Assembly (NCBI GenBank): GCA_963709395.1
Contig: CAVPWP010000008.1
Coordinates: 372,001-436,000, forward strand
Direction of reading: 5' to 3'
DNA: 64,000 nucleotides
Origin: CAVPWP01 sp963709395
GTDB taxonomy: Bacteria > Pseudomonadota > Alphaproteobacteria > Rhodobacterales > Rhodobacteraceae
Positions 43,046-51,770 of the stretch are shown piece by piece. The notes beneath the pieces are model-generated. The model worked only from the letters and a program-made list of their open reading frames with translations, was not told the origin of the DNA and did not search any database. Position 1 is the stretch's first letter, and each line of letters opens with the position of its first letter. The position numbers were made by a program, and so were the translations under genes.

Positions 43046-44083
43046 TCATGCCGTGTCGTCCGCAGGGTCGTCCGGGGCGTCGCCGGCGGCCTCCAGCGTC
43101 TCGCCCTCGTATTCCGTCGCCACCACCGCCGCGTCGTAGCCCTGCGTCTCGAGCCAGCGGCGAAACTGCGCCGTATAGCCGTGGGTGACGAAGACGCGCT
43201 CCGCCCCCGTGGCGGCGATTGCGGCGTTCAGACCGGACCAGTCGGCATGGTCCGACATCACGAACCCCCGGTCCGCCGCGCGGCGCCGGCGCACCCCGCG
43301 CAGGCGCATCCAGCCGCTGGCGAAGGCGTCCGAGGCCGGCCCGAACCGCCGCGCCCAGGGCGTGCCGAGCGCCGAGGGCGTGGCAAGGACCAGCGCGCCG
43401 GGATAGGCCTTGGGGTCGGTCTCCGGGGTCACCCGGATGGTGGGCGGCAGCGCCAGGCCCTGCGCGCGCAGCACCTCGTTCACCGCCTCGACCGCGCCGT
43501 GGGTCAGGATCGGGCCGATGGCGGGGTCAAGGCAGGTCAGAAGCCGCTGGGCCTTTCCCAGCGCATAGGCGCCCAGGATCGACGCGCGCCCCTGGGCCGC
43601 GTTCGCGGCCCACCAGTCGTTGATCCCGGCGGCCACATCCGCCTGCGGCGCCCATTCGAAGACCGGCAGGCCGAAGGTGCATTCGGTGATGAAGGCATGG
43701 GCGCGCACCGGCTCGAACGGCTCTGACAGGCCGTCGGGTTCGGTCTTGTAGTCGCCCGAGACGACCCAGACCTCGCCACCGACCTCGACCCGGATCTGGG
43801 CCGATCCGGGGACATGGCCCGCGGGGTGGAAACTGACCGTCGCGTCGCCCATGCGCCGGACCTCGCCATAGCCCACGGTCGTCAGCGCGATGTCGCCCAG
43901 CCGGTGGCGGATCACCGGTGCGGCGGCCTCGGTCGACAGGTAGCGGGCGTGGCCTGGCCGGGCGTGGTCCGAATGGCCGTGGGTGATGAGGGCGCGGTCG
44001 ACCGGGCGCCAGGGGTCGATGAAGAAATCGCCCGCGGGGCAATAGATGCCCCGGTCGGTGAAGGTGAGGACCGGCGCGCGCAT
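43046..44083 (-). CDS. Ligase-associated DNA exonuclease (metallo-beta-lactamase/beta-CASP fold)
   Basis: From ATG 44083 the product has 345 residues. The metal motif HxHxDH is THGHSDHARPGH, with His35, His37, Asp39 and His40. Later ligands are in FHPAGHVPGSA and SGDYKTEPD. The start FTDRGIYCPAGDFFIDPW and the late FVMSDHADWSGL are typical of the family annotated as ligase-associated exonuclease. It is the upstream partner of the ATP-dependent ligase in the same minus-strand operon and probably processes DNA ends before sealing. The helicase (Lhr-like) and phosphoesterase often found with this pair are not in the window. Confidence 0.88.
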   Translation of the reverse strand: MRAPVLTFTDRGIYCPAGDFFIDPWRPVDRALITHGHSDHARPGHARYLSTEAAAPVIRHRLGDIALTTVGYGEVRRMGDATVSFHPAGHVPGSAQIRVEVGGEVWVVSGDYKTEPDGLSEPFEPVRAHAFITECTFGLPVFEWAPQADVAAGINDWWAANAAQGRASILGAYALGKAQRLLTCLDPAIGPILTHGAVEAVNEVLRAQGLALPPTIRVTPETDPKAYPGALVLATPSALGTPWARRFGPASDAFASGWMRLRGVRRRRAADRGFVMSDHADWSGLNAAIAATGAERVFVTHGYTAQFRRWLETQGYDAAVVATEYEGETLEAAGDAPDDPADDTA

Positions 44084-44093
44084 GGGGCGGGAC

Positions 44094-44307
44094 CTAGCGC
44101 GGGTGGTCGGCGAGGCCAGCAAGTCGGAACAGCCCCTCGTCCAGGTCAATGTCCTCGGTCGAGACCAAGATGCGGTCGAAGACGCCGCAGCACGCGGGCG
44201 GCCGCGATGCGCCAGGCCAGCATCGGGCGGCCGCAAAAGTCGCGGCCGTTCTTGAAGGGGATGCGCTTGGACCCGCCCCGGGCAGGAATGATCGCGACGG
44301 CGCTCAT
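44094..44307 (-). pseudogene. 5' fragment of an acylneuraminate/pseudaminate cytidylyltransferase
   Basis: From ATG 44307 the sequence reads MSAVAIIPARGGSKRIPFKN and then DFCGRPMLAWRIAAAR, the CTP-binding start of NeuA/PseF-type cytidylyltransferases. At about 44192 the frame shifts by one base and continues CGVFDRILVSTEDIDL. It then loses similarity and ends at TAG 44094, about 70 codons in total, against about 230 expected. The break lies 11 bases from the exonuclease start, so the rest of the gene was probably lost when the ligase/exonuclease pair, or a deletion, arrived. It is not a functional enzyme as it stands. Confidence 0.75.
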
Positions 44308-44404
44308 GGGCGGCTCCGATGACTTCTGCCGCTGCTTTAGCAGGCGGGCGCGGTCAGAACAAACGAGGGCGCGGGAAAACGGCCGAATTATCCGGGGCGG
44401 GGCC

Positions 44405-44454
44405 TTGACCTTCCAGTTGCTGGAAGCCCTATCTGTTGTTCCAGTAACTGGAAC
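44405..44454 (+). promoter_or_regulatory. CueR-type promoter of copA with two tandem palindromes
   Basis: TTGACC (44405-44410) and TATCTG (44430-44435) are separated by 19 bases, the long spacer typical of MerR-family promoters. CTTCCAGTTGCTGGAAG (44410-44426) lies in the spacer and resembles CueR operators. A second palindrome GTTCCAGTAACTGGAAC (44438-44454) follows, ending just before the ribosome site. The cueR-like gene is downstream of copA. Confidence 0.8.
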
Positions 44455-44468
44455 CCTTGGAGGCAGAG

Positions 44469-46947
44469 ATGGCCGCCACGCTGACCTTTCCCGTCGATGG
44501 TCTGAGCTGCGCCGCTTGCGCGGCACGCTCGGAGCGCGCGCTTTCGGCCGTTCCGGGGGTCGAGAAGGCGACGGTCAACCCCGCGACCAAGCTCGCGCAG
44601 GTGCACGGGTCCGCCACGGCCGCCGCGCTGGCCGGGGCCGTGAAGGGCGCTGGCTATGACGCGCGGGTCGAATCCATGACACTGGATGTCGAGGGGATGA
44701 CCTGCGCCTCTTGCGTCGCACGGATCGAAGAGGCGCTGGATCGGGTGCCGGGCGTGATCGCCGCAAGCGTCAACCTTGCCGCCGGAACCGCGCAGGTGCG
44801 CGCCCTTGACGGCACGGTCGATCCCGCAGCCTTGGTCACGGCCGTGCGGGCCGTGGGCTATGCCGCCGCGCCGCGCGAGGCCGGAACAGCAGGGGCGACG
44901 CCCGTCGAACGGTCCGAGGCAGAAGCCGTGCGGCTGCGCCGCCAGACCCTGATCGCTGCCGCGCTGACGCTGCCGGTCTTCCTTCTCGAAATGGGCGCGC
45001 ACCTTGTTCCCGGGGTGCATCATCTCATTGGCGCCACCATCGGCCACACGACAAGCTGGACCCTGCAGTTCGTGCTGACGACGCTGGTTCTCGCAGGACC
45101 GGGTCGCGAGTTCTTTCTCAAGGGCATCCCCGCGCTCCTGCGCGCAGCACCCGAGATGAACACGCTGGTCGCATTGGGGACCGGCGCGGCCTGGGGCTAT
45201 TCCACGCTGAGCCTCTTCGCGCCGGGGCTGTTTCCCGACGGAACGCGCGCGGTCTATTTCGAGGCCGCGGCGGTGATCTGCACGCTGATCCTGGCGGGCC
45301 GGATGCTCGAGGCACGGGCCAAGGGGCGCGCGGGGGCTGCGATCGCGCGGCTGGTCGGACTGCAACCCAAGTCCGCGCGCGTGCTGCGCGACGGCCGCGC
45401 CGAGGACGTGCCGCTCGACCGGCTTGTGGCGGGCGACCGTATCCTCGTTCGCCCGGGCGAGCGCATTCCCACCGACGCGACGGTGGCCGAGGGGTCGGGC
45501 TTCGTGGACGAATCCATGATCACCGGCGAACCGGTCCCGGTCTCGAAGGGCGCGGGCGACACGGTCACGGGCGGCACGGTCAACGGCAACGGCGCGCTGA
45601 CGGTGACCGCTACGGCTGTAGGTCGCGACACTGTTCTGGCGCGCATCATCCGCATGGTCGAAGAGGCGCAGGGCGCCAAGCTGCCGATCCAGGCCCTGGT
45701 CGACCGGGTGACGCGGGTCTTCGTGCCGGTGGTGCTGGGTATCGCCGTGCTGACCGTTGGGGCCTGGCTGGCCCTCGCACCCGAGGAGGCGCGGGGACTG
45801 GCGCTGGTCGCCGGGGTGTCGGTGCTGATCATCGCCTGTCCCTGCGCGATGGGGCTGGCGACGCCGATGTCGATTCTCGTCGGCACCGGGCGGGCCGCGG
45901 AACTTGGCGTGCTCTTTCGCCGGGGCGATGCGCTCCAGCGCCTGTCGGAGACACGGGTCGTCGCCTTCGACAAGACCGGGACGCTGACCCTTGGCAAGCC
46001 CGAAGTGACCGACATTTTCCCCGCCGAAGGGGTCGTCGCGGACGAGGTCCTGCCCCTGATCGCCGCAGTCGAGGCGTCGTCGGAACACCCGCTTGCGGCC
46101 GCCATCGTGCGGGCCTCGTCCGGCGTCCGCCCCGACGCCAACGAGGTCACCGCGGCGACCGGGCGGGGCGTGTCCGGAGCGGTCGGCGGACGGCGGGTGC
46201 TGGTCGGATCGGCACGGTTCCTGCGCGAGGAAGGCGTGGAGACCGCGCCGCTTGATGCCGCGGCGCAGCGGCTTGCCGAGAAGGCCCGCACCCCGGTCAT
46301 GGCGGCGGTCGACGGGCGCGCGGCGGTTCTCTTCGGTATCGCCGATCCGGTGAAGCCCGAAGCGGCGGCGGCCCTGCACGCCTTGCACGCGGCGGGGGTC
46401 GCGACCGCCATGATCACGGGCGACACCCGCGCCACGGCAGAGGCCATCGCCCGCGATCTGGGGATCGACACGGTCGAGGCCGAAGTCCTGCCCGCCGGCA
46501 AGGCTCGAGGCGGTCGAGGCGCTGCGCGCGCGCCACGGGGCGGTCGCCTTCGTGGGCGACGGGATCAACGATGCGCCGGCGCTGGCCGCCGCCGATACCG
46601 GCATCGCGATCGGCACCGGCACCGACGTGGCGATCGAGGCGGCGGATGTCGTGCTGATGTCGGGCGATCCGCGCGGGGTGGCGACCGCGCTCGATCTGAG
46701 CGCCGCGACGATGCGCAACATCCGCCAGAACCTCTTCTGGGCCTTTGCCTATAACGCGGCGCTGATCCCGGTGGCGGCGGGGGTGCTCTATCCGGTGGCA
46801 GGAATCATGCTGTCGCCGATGCTGGCGGGTGGGGCGATGGCGCTGTCGTCGGTCTTCGTGGTGACCAACGCGCTGCGGCTGCGCCGGGCCGGGGCGGCGC
46901 CGGTGGCAGTCCGTGCCACGGCAAGCCGGCTTCATCCGGCCGAATAG
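44469..46947 (+). pseudogene. copA: Copper-exporting P1B-type ATPase, interrupted by a +1 frameshift
   Basis: ATG 44469 follows GGAGG (44459-44463). Two N-terminal heavy-metal domains carry CAAC (Cys14, Cys17) and CASC (Cys79, Cys82). The transport motif is IIACPCAMGLATP, the phosphorylation site DKTGTLT, and TGE is in MITGEPVPV. At 46502-46503 an extra G breaks the frame after EVLPAGK; the next frame continues EAVEALRARHGAVAFVGDGINDAPALAAADTG in outline, through the last two helices, to TAG 46945-46947. Without the extra base the protein has about 825 residues and is complete. CPC with the CueR-type promoter indicates Cu+ (or Ag+) export. The alternative is that the break is a sequencing insertion. 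Confidence 0.88.
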
Positions 46948-46958
46948 GGGGAAACGTC

Positions 46959-47366
46959 ATGAACATCGGCGATGTCGCGGCCCGGTCGGGCCTGCCCGCG
47001 AAGACGATCCGCTACTACGAGGACATCGGCCTCGTGACGCCGCCGCGCGATGGCAATGGCTATCGCGTCTTCGGGCCGCGCGAATTGCACAAGCTGACCT
47101 TCCTTGCCCGCGCCCGCGCGCTTGGCTTCAGCATCGAGGACTGCCGGGCCCTTCTGGCGCTTTACGAGGACGAGACCCGGTCAAGCGGCGAGGTGAAGGC
47201 GATTGCCCGCGAACACCTGGTCCGGATCGAATCGAAGATCGCCGATCTTCAGGCCATGGCGGCCACCTTGTCGGATCTTGTGGATCGTTGCGCCGGGGAC
47301 GATCGGCCCGACTGCCCGATCCTGTCGTCGCTGGGGCGGAACGGGGAACGCGAACGGGCGGTCTGA
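46959..47366 (+). CDS. cueR: Copper-responsive MerR-family regulator CueR
   Basis: The product has 135 residues. An N-terminal MerR winged helix (MNIGDVAARSGLPAKTIRYY) is followed by a dimerisation helix. The metal-binding loop CAGDDRPDCPIL places Cys111 and Cys119 with the C-x7-C spacing of CueR-type Cu+/Ag+ sensors. It starts 11 bases after copA, so it is likely cotranscribed and autoregulated through the promoter at 44405-44454, where it would twist the 19-base spacer to activate transcription when copper rises. Confidence 0.92.
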   Translation: MNIGDVAARSGLPAKTIRYYEDIGLVTPPRDGNGYRVFGPRELHKLTFLARARALGFSIEDCRALLALYEDETRSSGEVKAIAREHLVRIESKIADLQAMAATLSDLVDRCAGDDRPDCPILSSLGRNGERERAV

Positions 47367-47393
47367 TCCTTCGCGGCTTGGTCGGATTCGACG

Positions 47394-47423
47394 AAAAAGG
47401 GGCGCGTAATCCGCGCCCCTTCC
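47394..47423 (-). terminator. Terminator of the L25 gene (possibly bidirectional)
   Basis: GGGGCGCG (47399-47406) pairs with CGCGCCCC (47412-47419). On the minus strand the stem is followed by a run of T (complement of GAAAAA at 47393-47398), which marks it as the terminator of the L25 gene ending at 47452. It also lies 32 bases after the cueR stop. Confidence 0.75.
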
Positions 47424-47451
47424 AGTCTGTCCCTCGAAAGCCCGTTGAGCC

Positions 47452-48081
47452 TTATTCGTTGTCGTCCTCGTCCTCGACGTCGGCCTCATCGTCGGACCCG
47501 GAGGACCGAAGGCCGGAGGGCGCCGAGATGTTGGCGATGACGAAGTCACGGTCGACCGTGGGGCGGGCGTCGGCCGGCAGTGTCACATCCGAGATATGGA
47601 TGACGTCGCCGATGTCCTTGCCGGCCAGATCCACGGTGACGTGATCGGGGATGTCCCCCGCGATCACCGAAAGCTCGACCTCGGAGCGGACGGTCACAAG
47701 GGTGCCGCCCCGCTTGAGCCCGGGCGCGCTTTCGTGGTTCACGAACTCGACCGGGATGAACAGGCTGATGCGCGAGTTGCGCTTCAGACGCATGAAGTCC
47801 ACGTGGGTCGGAAGATCCTTGACCACATGGCGCTGCACGTTGCGGCAGATCACGCGCACGTCGTCGTGCCCGTCGACCTTCATGTTGAACAGCGTCGACA
47901 GGAACCGGCCCTGCTTGAGACGCTTGAGCAACGCGTTATAGGGGATATTGATGGCAAGCGGGTCGACACCGCCGCCGTAGATGATGCCAGGTACCTCGCC
48001 TGAACGGCGAGCTTGACGAGCGGCCCCCTTGCCTGTCCCCGTCCGTACCGTGGCGTGAAGATCAGGGATCTCACCAGCCAT
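47452..48081 (-). CDS. rplY: 50S ribosomal protein L25/general stress protein Ctc
   Basis: The product has 209 residues, typical of the long CTC-type L25 found in alphaproteobacteria. The N-terminal 5S-rRNA-binding domain contains RTGTGKGAARQARRSGEVPG and GGGVDPLAINIPYN. The TL5/CTC C-terminal domain includes EFVNHESAPGLKRGG and DIPDHVTVDLAGKDIGD. A highly acidic tail (EADVEDEDDNE) ends the protein, as usual. It binds 5S rRNA in the large subunit. The peptidyl-tRNA hydrolase gene that often follows it is not here. Confidence 0.95.
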   Translation of the reverse strand: MAGEIPDLHATVRTGTGKGAARQARRSGEVPGIIYGGGVDPLAINIPYNALLKRLKQGRFLSTLFNMKVDGHDDVRVICRNVQRHVVKDLPTHVDFMRLKRNSRISLFIPVEFVNHESAPGLKRGGTLVTVRSEVELSVIAGDIPDHVTVDLAGKDIGDVIHISDVTLPADARPTVDRDFVIANISAPSGLRSSGSDDEADVEDEDDNE

Positions 48082-48154
48082 GGGTAACTCCGATATGTGT
48101 TAAGGGCATCCTCCAAGGGTGTATGCCCGAGAGGCTGCGCTCATAGCGGGATTG

Positions 48155-48706
48155 TCACGGCTTGGAAAGCGCGAAATTCGCCTCGATATCAGTATGGGCG
48201 CAATTGGCCTCGAGCAGGCGCCGGCCCTGTTCCTCGGGGGGCAGGGTCGAGAGTTCCCAGGTATCGACATGGTTTGCCTGGTACCCGCGAAGCTCGGGCG
48301 CAGCGTCGTCGCCGAACTCCCACAGGATGTAGCCGCAGACGAGGTTGCGGCCCTCTTCGTCGCGGCCGACGAAATCGACGGCGCCGAGCAGGGTATCGAC
48401 CGGATACCAGGTGATGCGATACGCGGTGAGGCCCGTCACCGGGCCATGGTCGGTCAGCTGCGACAGCCGCAGCGACTGCCAGTCTTCCAGCGGAACGGCG
48501 GCGGCGAAGGCGTCCGAAAAGAACTCGTGTCCGGCGCTGTGCGACGGGGTTTCGACCGCGTCGAAGAACGCCGAGGTCGCGGCGACAAGCGCCCGTTCCT
48601 GGGATGGAAATTCGGATTCCAGCGCCTCAGCGCCAAGCTGTGCCCCGGACAGGAGCAGGGCAACATACACACCAATCATCATACACCACTTAACTGAGCC
48701 CCACAT
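48155..48706 (-). CDS. Secreted hypothetical protein
   Basis: The product has 183 residues. The N-terminus has a hydrophobic signal-like helix (MMIGVYVALLLSGAQLGAEA, cleavage near residue 27). The mature part contains a recurring acidic-aromatic pattern, RITWYPVDTLLGAVDFVGRD and LVCGYILWEFGD, and a C-terminal cysteine (EANCAHTD) that could pair with the central one. The layout suggests a small periplasmic protein. No family is recognised. It stands alone, 73 bases from the L25 gene start and 91 bases from the MFS gene start. Confidence 0.6.
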   Translation of the reverse strand: MWGSVKWCMMIGVYVALLLSGAQLGAEALESEFPSQERALVAATSAFFDAVETPSHSAGHEFFSDAFAAAVPLEDWQSLRLSQLTDHGPVTGLTAYRITWYPVDTLLGAVDFVGRDEEGRNLVCGYILWEFGDDAAPELRGYQANHVDTWELSTLPPEEQGRRLLEANCAHTDIEANFALSKP

Positions 48707-48797
48707 GACCGGACCCTATGGAAGTTGCTTCGGGCGCGCAAGAAATACGGCATTTTTGCGGCTTGCGCACGGCAATTGTCGGGCATAGGGCGACGGA

Positions 48798-49922
48798 ATG
48801 CACTTCGCGACCGCCATTGTCACCTCGCGCGCGCCCCTGCTGGCTTTTCTGGCCATGGGAATGGGTTGGGGGGGATTCGCGGTCTATGTGCCGGAATTCC
48901 GCGACCGGCTCGGGGTCGGGGACGGGGTTTTCGGCGTTCTGCTGCTGGGGTCGTCGCTTGGGCTGGTCACGGCGATGTGGCTTGCGCCCCGGGTGGACCG
49001 GCGGCTGGGGGCGGCGGCGCTTCCCGTGGCGTCCGCGATGCTGTCTCTGGCGTTTCTCGCGCCGGCGTCGGCACCGTCGCCCGTGTTCTTTGCGCTTGCG
49101 ATGGTGGCGGCCGGGCTTGCTTCGGGTCTGACCGACGTCGTCATGAACGCCCGCGTGGCCGATCTCGAGGCGCGCCACCGACAGTCGCTGATGAACGTGA
49201 ACCACGGGATGTTCTCGGTCGGCTATGTGATCTCGGCGCTGATGGCCGGCGCGGCGAGAGAGGCGGCGCTGCCGCCGCAGGTCTACTTCGCCCTGCTGGC
49301 GACCGTGACCTTTGCCATGGCCTTGGGGAGCGCCAGCCCGGGCGAGGTCATAGAGACCGGCGGCGAGGCGCCGCGGGCGACCCCGCTTGGCGTGATCGCG
49401 GCGGCGGGGGGCATCGTGCTGACGGCCTTCATGATCGAGAACGCGATTGAGGCCTGGTCGGCGCTGCATATCGAGCGGACGCTGGGCGGTCGGGCGAGCG
49501 AAGGCGCGCTGGGGGCGGCGTCGCTGGGCCTGACCATGGCGATCGGGCGCTTCGCGGGGCATTTCGTGGCCGAGCATCTGCCCGACCGGGCGGTGCTGGT
49601 CTGGGCCTCGGCGCTGACGGCGGCGGGGCTTTTCACGGCAGGTCTCGCGCCCGTGCCCGCGGTGGCCTATCTCGGCTTCGCGATGACTGGCCTCGGTGTG
49701 TCGGTGATCGCACCCATCGCGCTGGGCATGGCCGGCCGCGCCGCGCCGCCGGCCGACCGGACCCGGGTGATCGCCCGGGTGGCGGTGATCGGGTTTCTGG
49801 GGTTCTTCCTGAGCCCCCTGGTCATGGGCGGGCTGAGCGAGGCGTTCTCGCTTCCCGCCGCACTGTGCGCGATGGCGGTGATGCCGCTGGCCGTGCCGCT
49901 GCTGCTGCGCCGGATCCGCTAG
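48798..49922 (+). CDS. MFS transporter (FucP/YbjJ-like branch)
   Basis: The product has 374 residues, short for MFS but with about 12 predicted helices. The first helix and loop (LLAFLAMGMGWGGFAVYVPEF, RLGVGDGVFGVLLLG) and the SGLTDVVMNARVADLEARHRQSLMN segment, in particular D-V-x-M-N and the following E-x-x-x-x-R, belong to the YbjJ/FucP-like branch. The strand is opposite to both neighbours. The substrate is unknown. The start ATG 48798 has a weak GACGGA ribosome site. Confidence 0.85.
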   Translation: MHFATAIVTSRAPLLAFLAMGMGWGGFAVYVPEFRDRLGVGDGVFGVLLLGSSLGLVTAMWLAPRVDRRLGAAALPVASAMLSLAFLAPASAPSPVFFALAMVAAGLASGLTDVVMNARVADLEARHRQSLMNVNHGMFSVGYVISALMAGAAREAALPPQVYFALLATVTFAMALGSASPGEVIETGGEAPRATPLGVIAAAGGIVLTAFMIENAIEAWSALHIERTLGGRASEGALGAASLGLTMAIGRFAGHFVAEHLPDRAVLVWASALTAAGLFTAGLAPVPAVAYLGFAMTGLGVSVIAPIALGMAGRAAPPADRTRVIARVAVIGFLGFFLSPLVMGGLSEAFSLPAALCAMAVMPLAVPLLLRRIR

Positions 49923-49937
49923 GGCACGGCTACAGCT

Positions 49938-50988
49938 CTAGGCGTCGAGGACCAGGAGGTCCTCGGAGCGCAGCGAGAAATCGGCGGTCGTTCCCGGGGC
50001 CGGGGGCGGCGTGCCGGGCCGGTTGAAGGTGTCGAGCATGATCCGCCCACCGGCGAGCGAGGCCTGGATGCGGATCACCGATCCCAGGAAGTGCACGTCG
50101 TCGATCCGGCCCGACAGCACGATATCGCGCCCCTGGCCGGTGCCCAGGCTCAGGACCTCGGGCCGCAGGGCAAGGGTGACCCGGCCGGAGGGGACCGGAC
50201 GGCCCAGCGTCACCTCGGCCCCGCCCATGCGCACGCGGCCTGTCGCCTGCGTCAAGCACCTCGGCCTCGATCAGGTTCAGCGTCCCGACGAATTCGGCCA
50301 CGAAGCGGGTGGCGGGACGATTGTAGATCTCGAAGGGCTGGCCGACCTGTTCGGCGATGCCGCCGTTCATGACGACGACGCGGTCCGAGATCGACAACGC
50401 CTCTTCCTGGTCATGGGTCACGAAGATCGTGGTGATCCCGAGCCGTCGCTGGATCGCGCGGATCTCTTCGCGCAGGCTGACGCGGATCTGCGCGTCGAGC
50501 GCCGACAGAGGTTCGTCGAGCAGAAGCACCTTTGGCTGGATCGCAAGAGCGCGCGCCAGCGCCACACGCTGCTGCTGGCCGCCCGAAAGCTGGAACGGAT
50601 AACGGGCGCCGAACCCCTCAAGCCCGATCAGGCGCAGCATCTCGTCGACGCGGGCGTCGCGCTCTGATCTGGGAAGGCCCTTGACCTTCAGCCCGAAGGC
50701 GACGTTCTCGGCGACCGTGAGGTTCGGGAACAAGGCATAGGCCTGGAACACCATGCCGATGTTGCGCTGGTTGGGACGAAGGCGGACCACGTCGCTTCCG
50801 TCGATCACGATCTCTCCCGCGGACGGCGTCTCGAAGCCCGCGACCATGCGCAGGACGGTGGTCTTGCCGCAGCCCGATGGCCCCAGAAGCGAAATGAACT
50901 CGCCCTGCTCGACCGTAAGGTCGAAGTCCTTGACCACCCGGACCGGGCCGAAGGCCTTGTCGAGGTTGCGGAGCTCGAGAAAGGACAT
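49938..50988 (-). pseudogene. Fe3+/polyamine-type ABC transporter ATPase, interrupted by a +1 frameshift
   Basis: From ATG 50988 the frame encodes a PotA/FbpC-type ATPase: Walker A GPSGCGKT (36-43), signature LSGGQQQR, Walker B VLLLDEPLSALD and FVTHDQEEAL. After LIEAEVLDA (about 50246) the frame shifts by one base and continues ATGRVRMGGAEVTLGRP, ALRPEVLSL and the rest of the TOBE domain to the stop at 49938. Removing one base from the CC at 50246-50247 gives a normal protein of about 350 residues. The upstream permease genes and the binding protein are intact, so the operon is otherwise complete. A sequencing insertion is a likely explanation. Confidence 0.85.
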
Positions 50989-51770
50989 CAGCGCGCCACC
51001 CGGTTATGTCCCTGGAACCGCGTCACGAGCTGGATCAGCCCCATGCAGCCCCAGGTTATGATGAAGGCGATCACGGCAAGCGCCGAAGGCTCGTAGGCCT
51101 TGTTCGCACCGACGATCTGGAGATAGGGCCCGAAGGCCGGACGGTTCAGCAGCGCCGCCATCGTGAATTCGCCCATGACGATGGCAAAGGTCAGGAACGC
51201 ACCCGACAGAACCGCGACGAGAACGTTCGGCAGGATCACCCGCGCAAGGATCGTGACCCATCCCGCCCCGAGGCTCTGCGCGGATTCGGTCAGCGTGACC
51301 ACGTCGACCGCCCGAAGCCCGGTATCGACCGCGCGGTACATGTAGGGCAGCGCCAGCGTGGCGTAGCCGAACATCAGAAGAAGGTTGGTCCCCATCGCGG
51401 TGCCGGTCAGCGGCAGGAACGACGAGGTGTTGTAGAGCCGGATATAGCCGAAGACGATCACGATCGCCGGGATCACCAGCGGAAGCAGGGTCAGGAACTC
51501 GATCCAGGGCCGCAGCCCCGGCAGCCTCAGGCGCACCCAGTAGGCGGTGGGCACCACCAGAAGCACGCCGAAGGCGATGGTGAACAGCGCCATCACCACC
51601 GAATAGCCGAAGGTCGCGCGGAACTGCGGATCGGCCAGCACGCTGCGGTAGGCGTCGAAGGAATAGACCCCGCGCCGCATCGAGAGCGAGAACTCGGTCA
51701 TGCCAAGAAGCGGCAGGATGAAGAAGAGCGATCCGAAGATCAGCGCGCCCCAGGCGAAGAACCGGATCAT
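50988..51770 (-). CDS. Fe3+/polyamine-type ABC permease, second subunit (PotC-like)
   Basis: From ATG 51770 the product has 260 residues with six predicted helices; it overlaps the first permease gene by 4 bases and shares 1 base with the ATPase gene. The EAA loop is LTESAQSLGAGWVTILARVILPN. An N-terminal WGALIFGSLFFILPLLGM helix and the GEFTMAALLN segment near the end are typical of the PotC/ModB-like group. With the other permease it forms the channel for the ligand of the binding protein encoded at 52698-53807. Confidence 0.88.
   Translation of the reverse strand: MIRFFAWGALIFGSLFFILPLLGMTEFSLSMRRGVYSFDAYRSVLADPQFRATFGYSVVMALFTIAFGVLLVVPTAYWVRLRLPGLRPWIEFLTLLPLVIPAIVIVFGYIRLYNTSSFLPLTGTAMGTNLLLMFGYATLALPYMYRAVDTGLRAVDVVTLTESAQSLGAGWVTILARVILPNVLVAVLSGAFLTFAIVMGEFTMAALLNRPAFGPYLQIVGANKAYEPSALAVIAFIITWGCMGLIQLVTRFQGHNRVAR

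Noticed and set aside
44388..46721. 777-codon open frame on the minus strand opposite copA
   Set aside because: Same reason: arginine-, histidine- and glycine-rich shadow of copA with no domains, while copA carries every P1B-ATPase motif.
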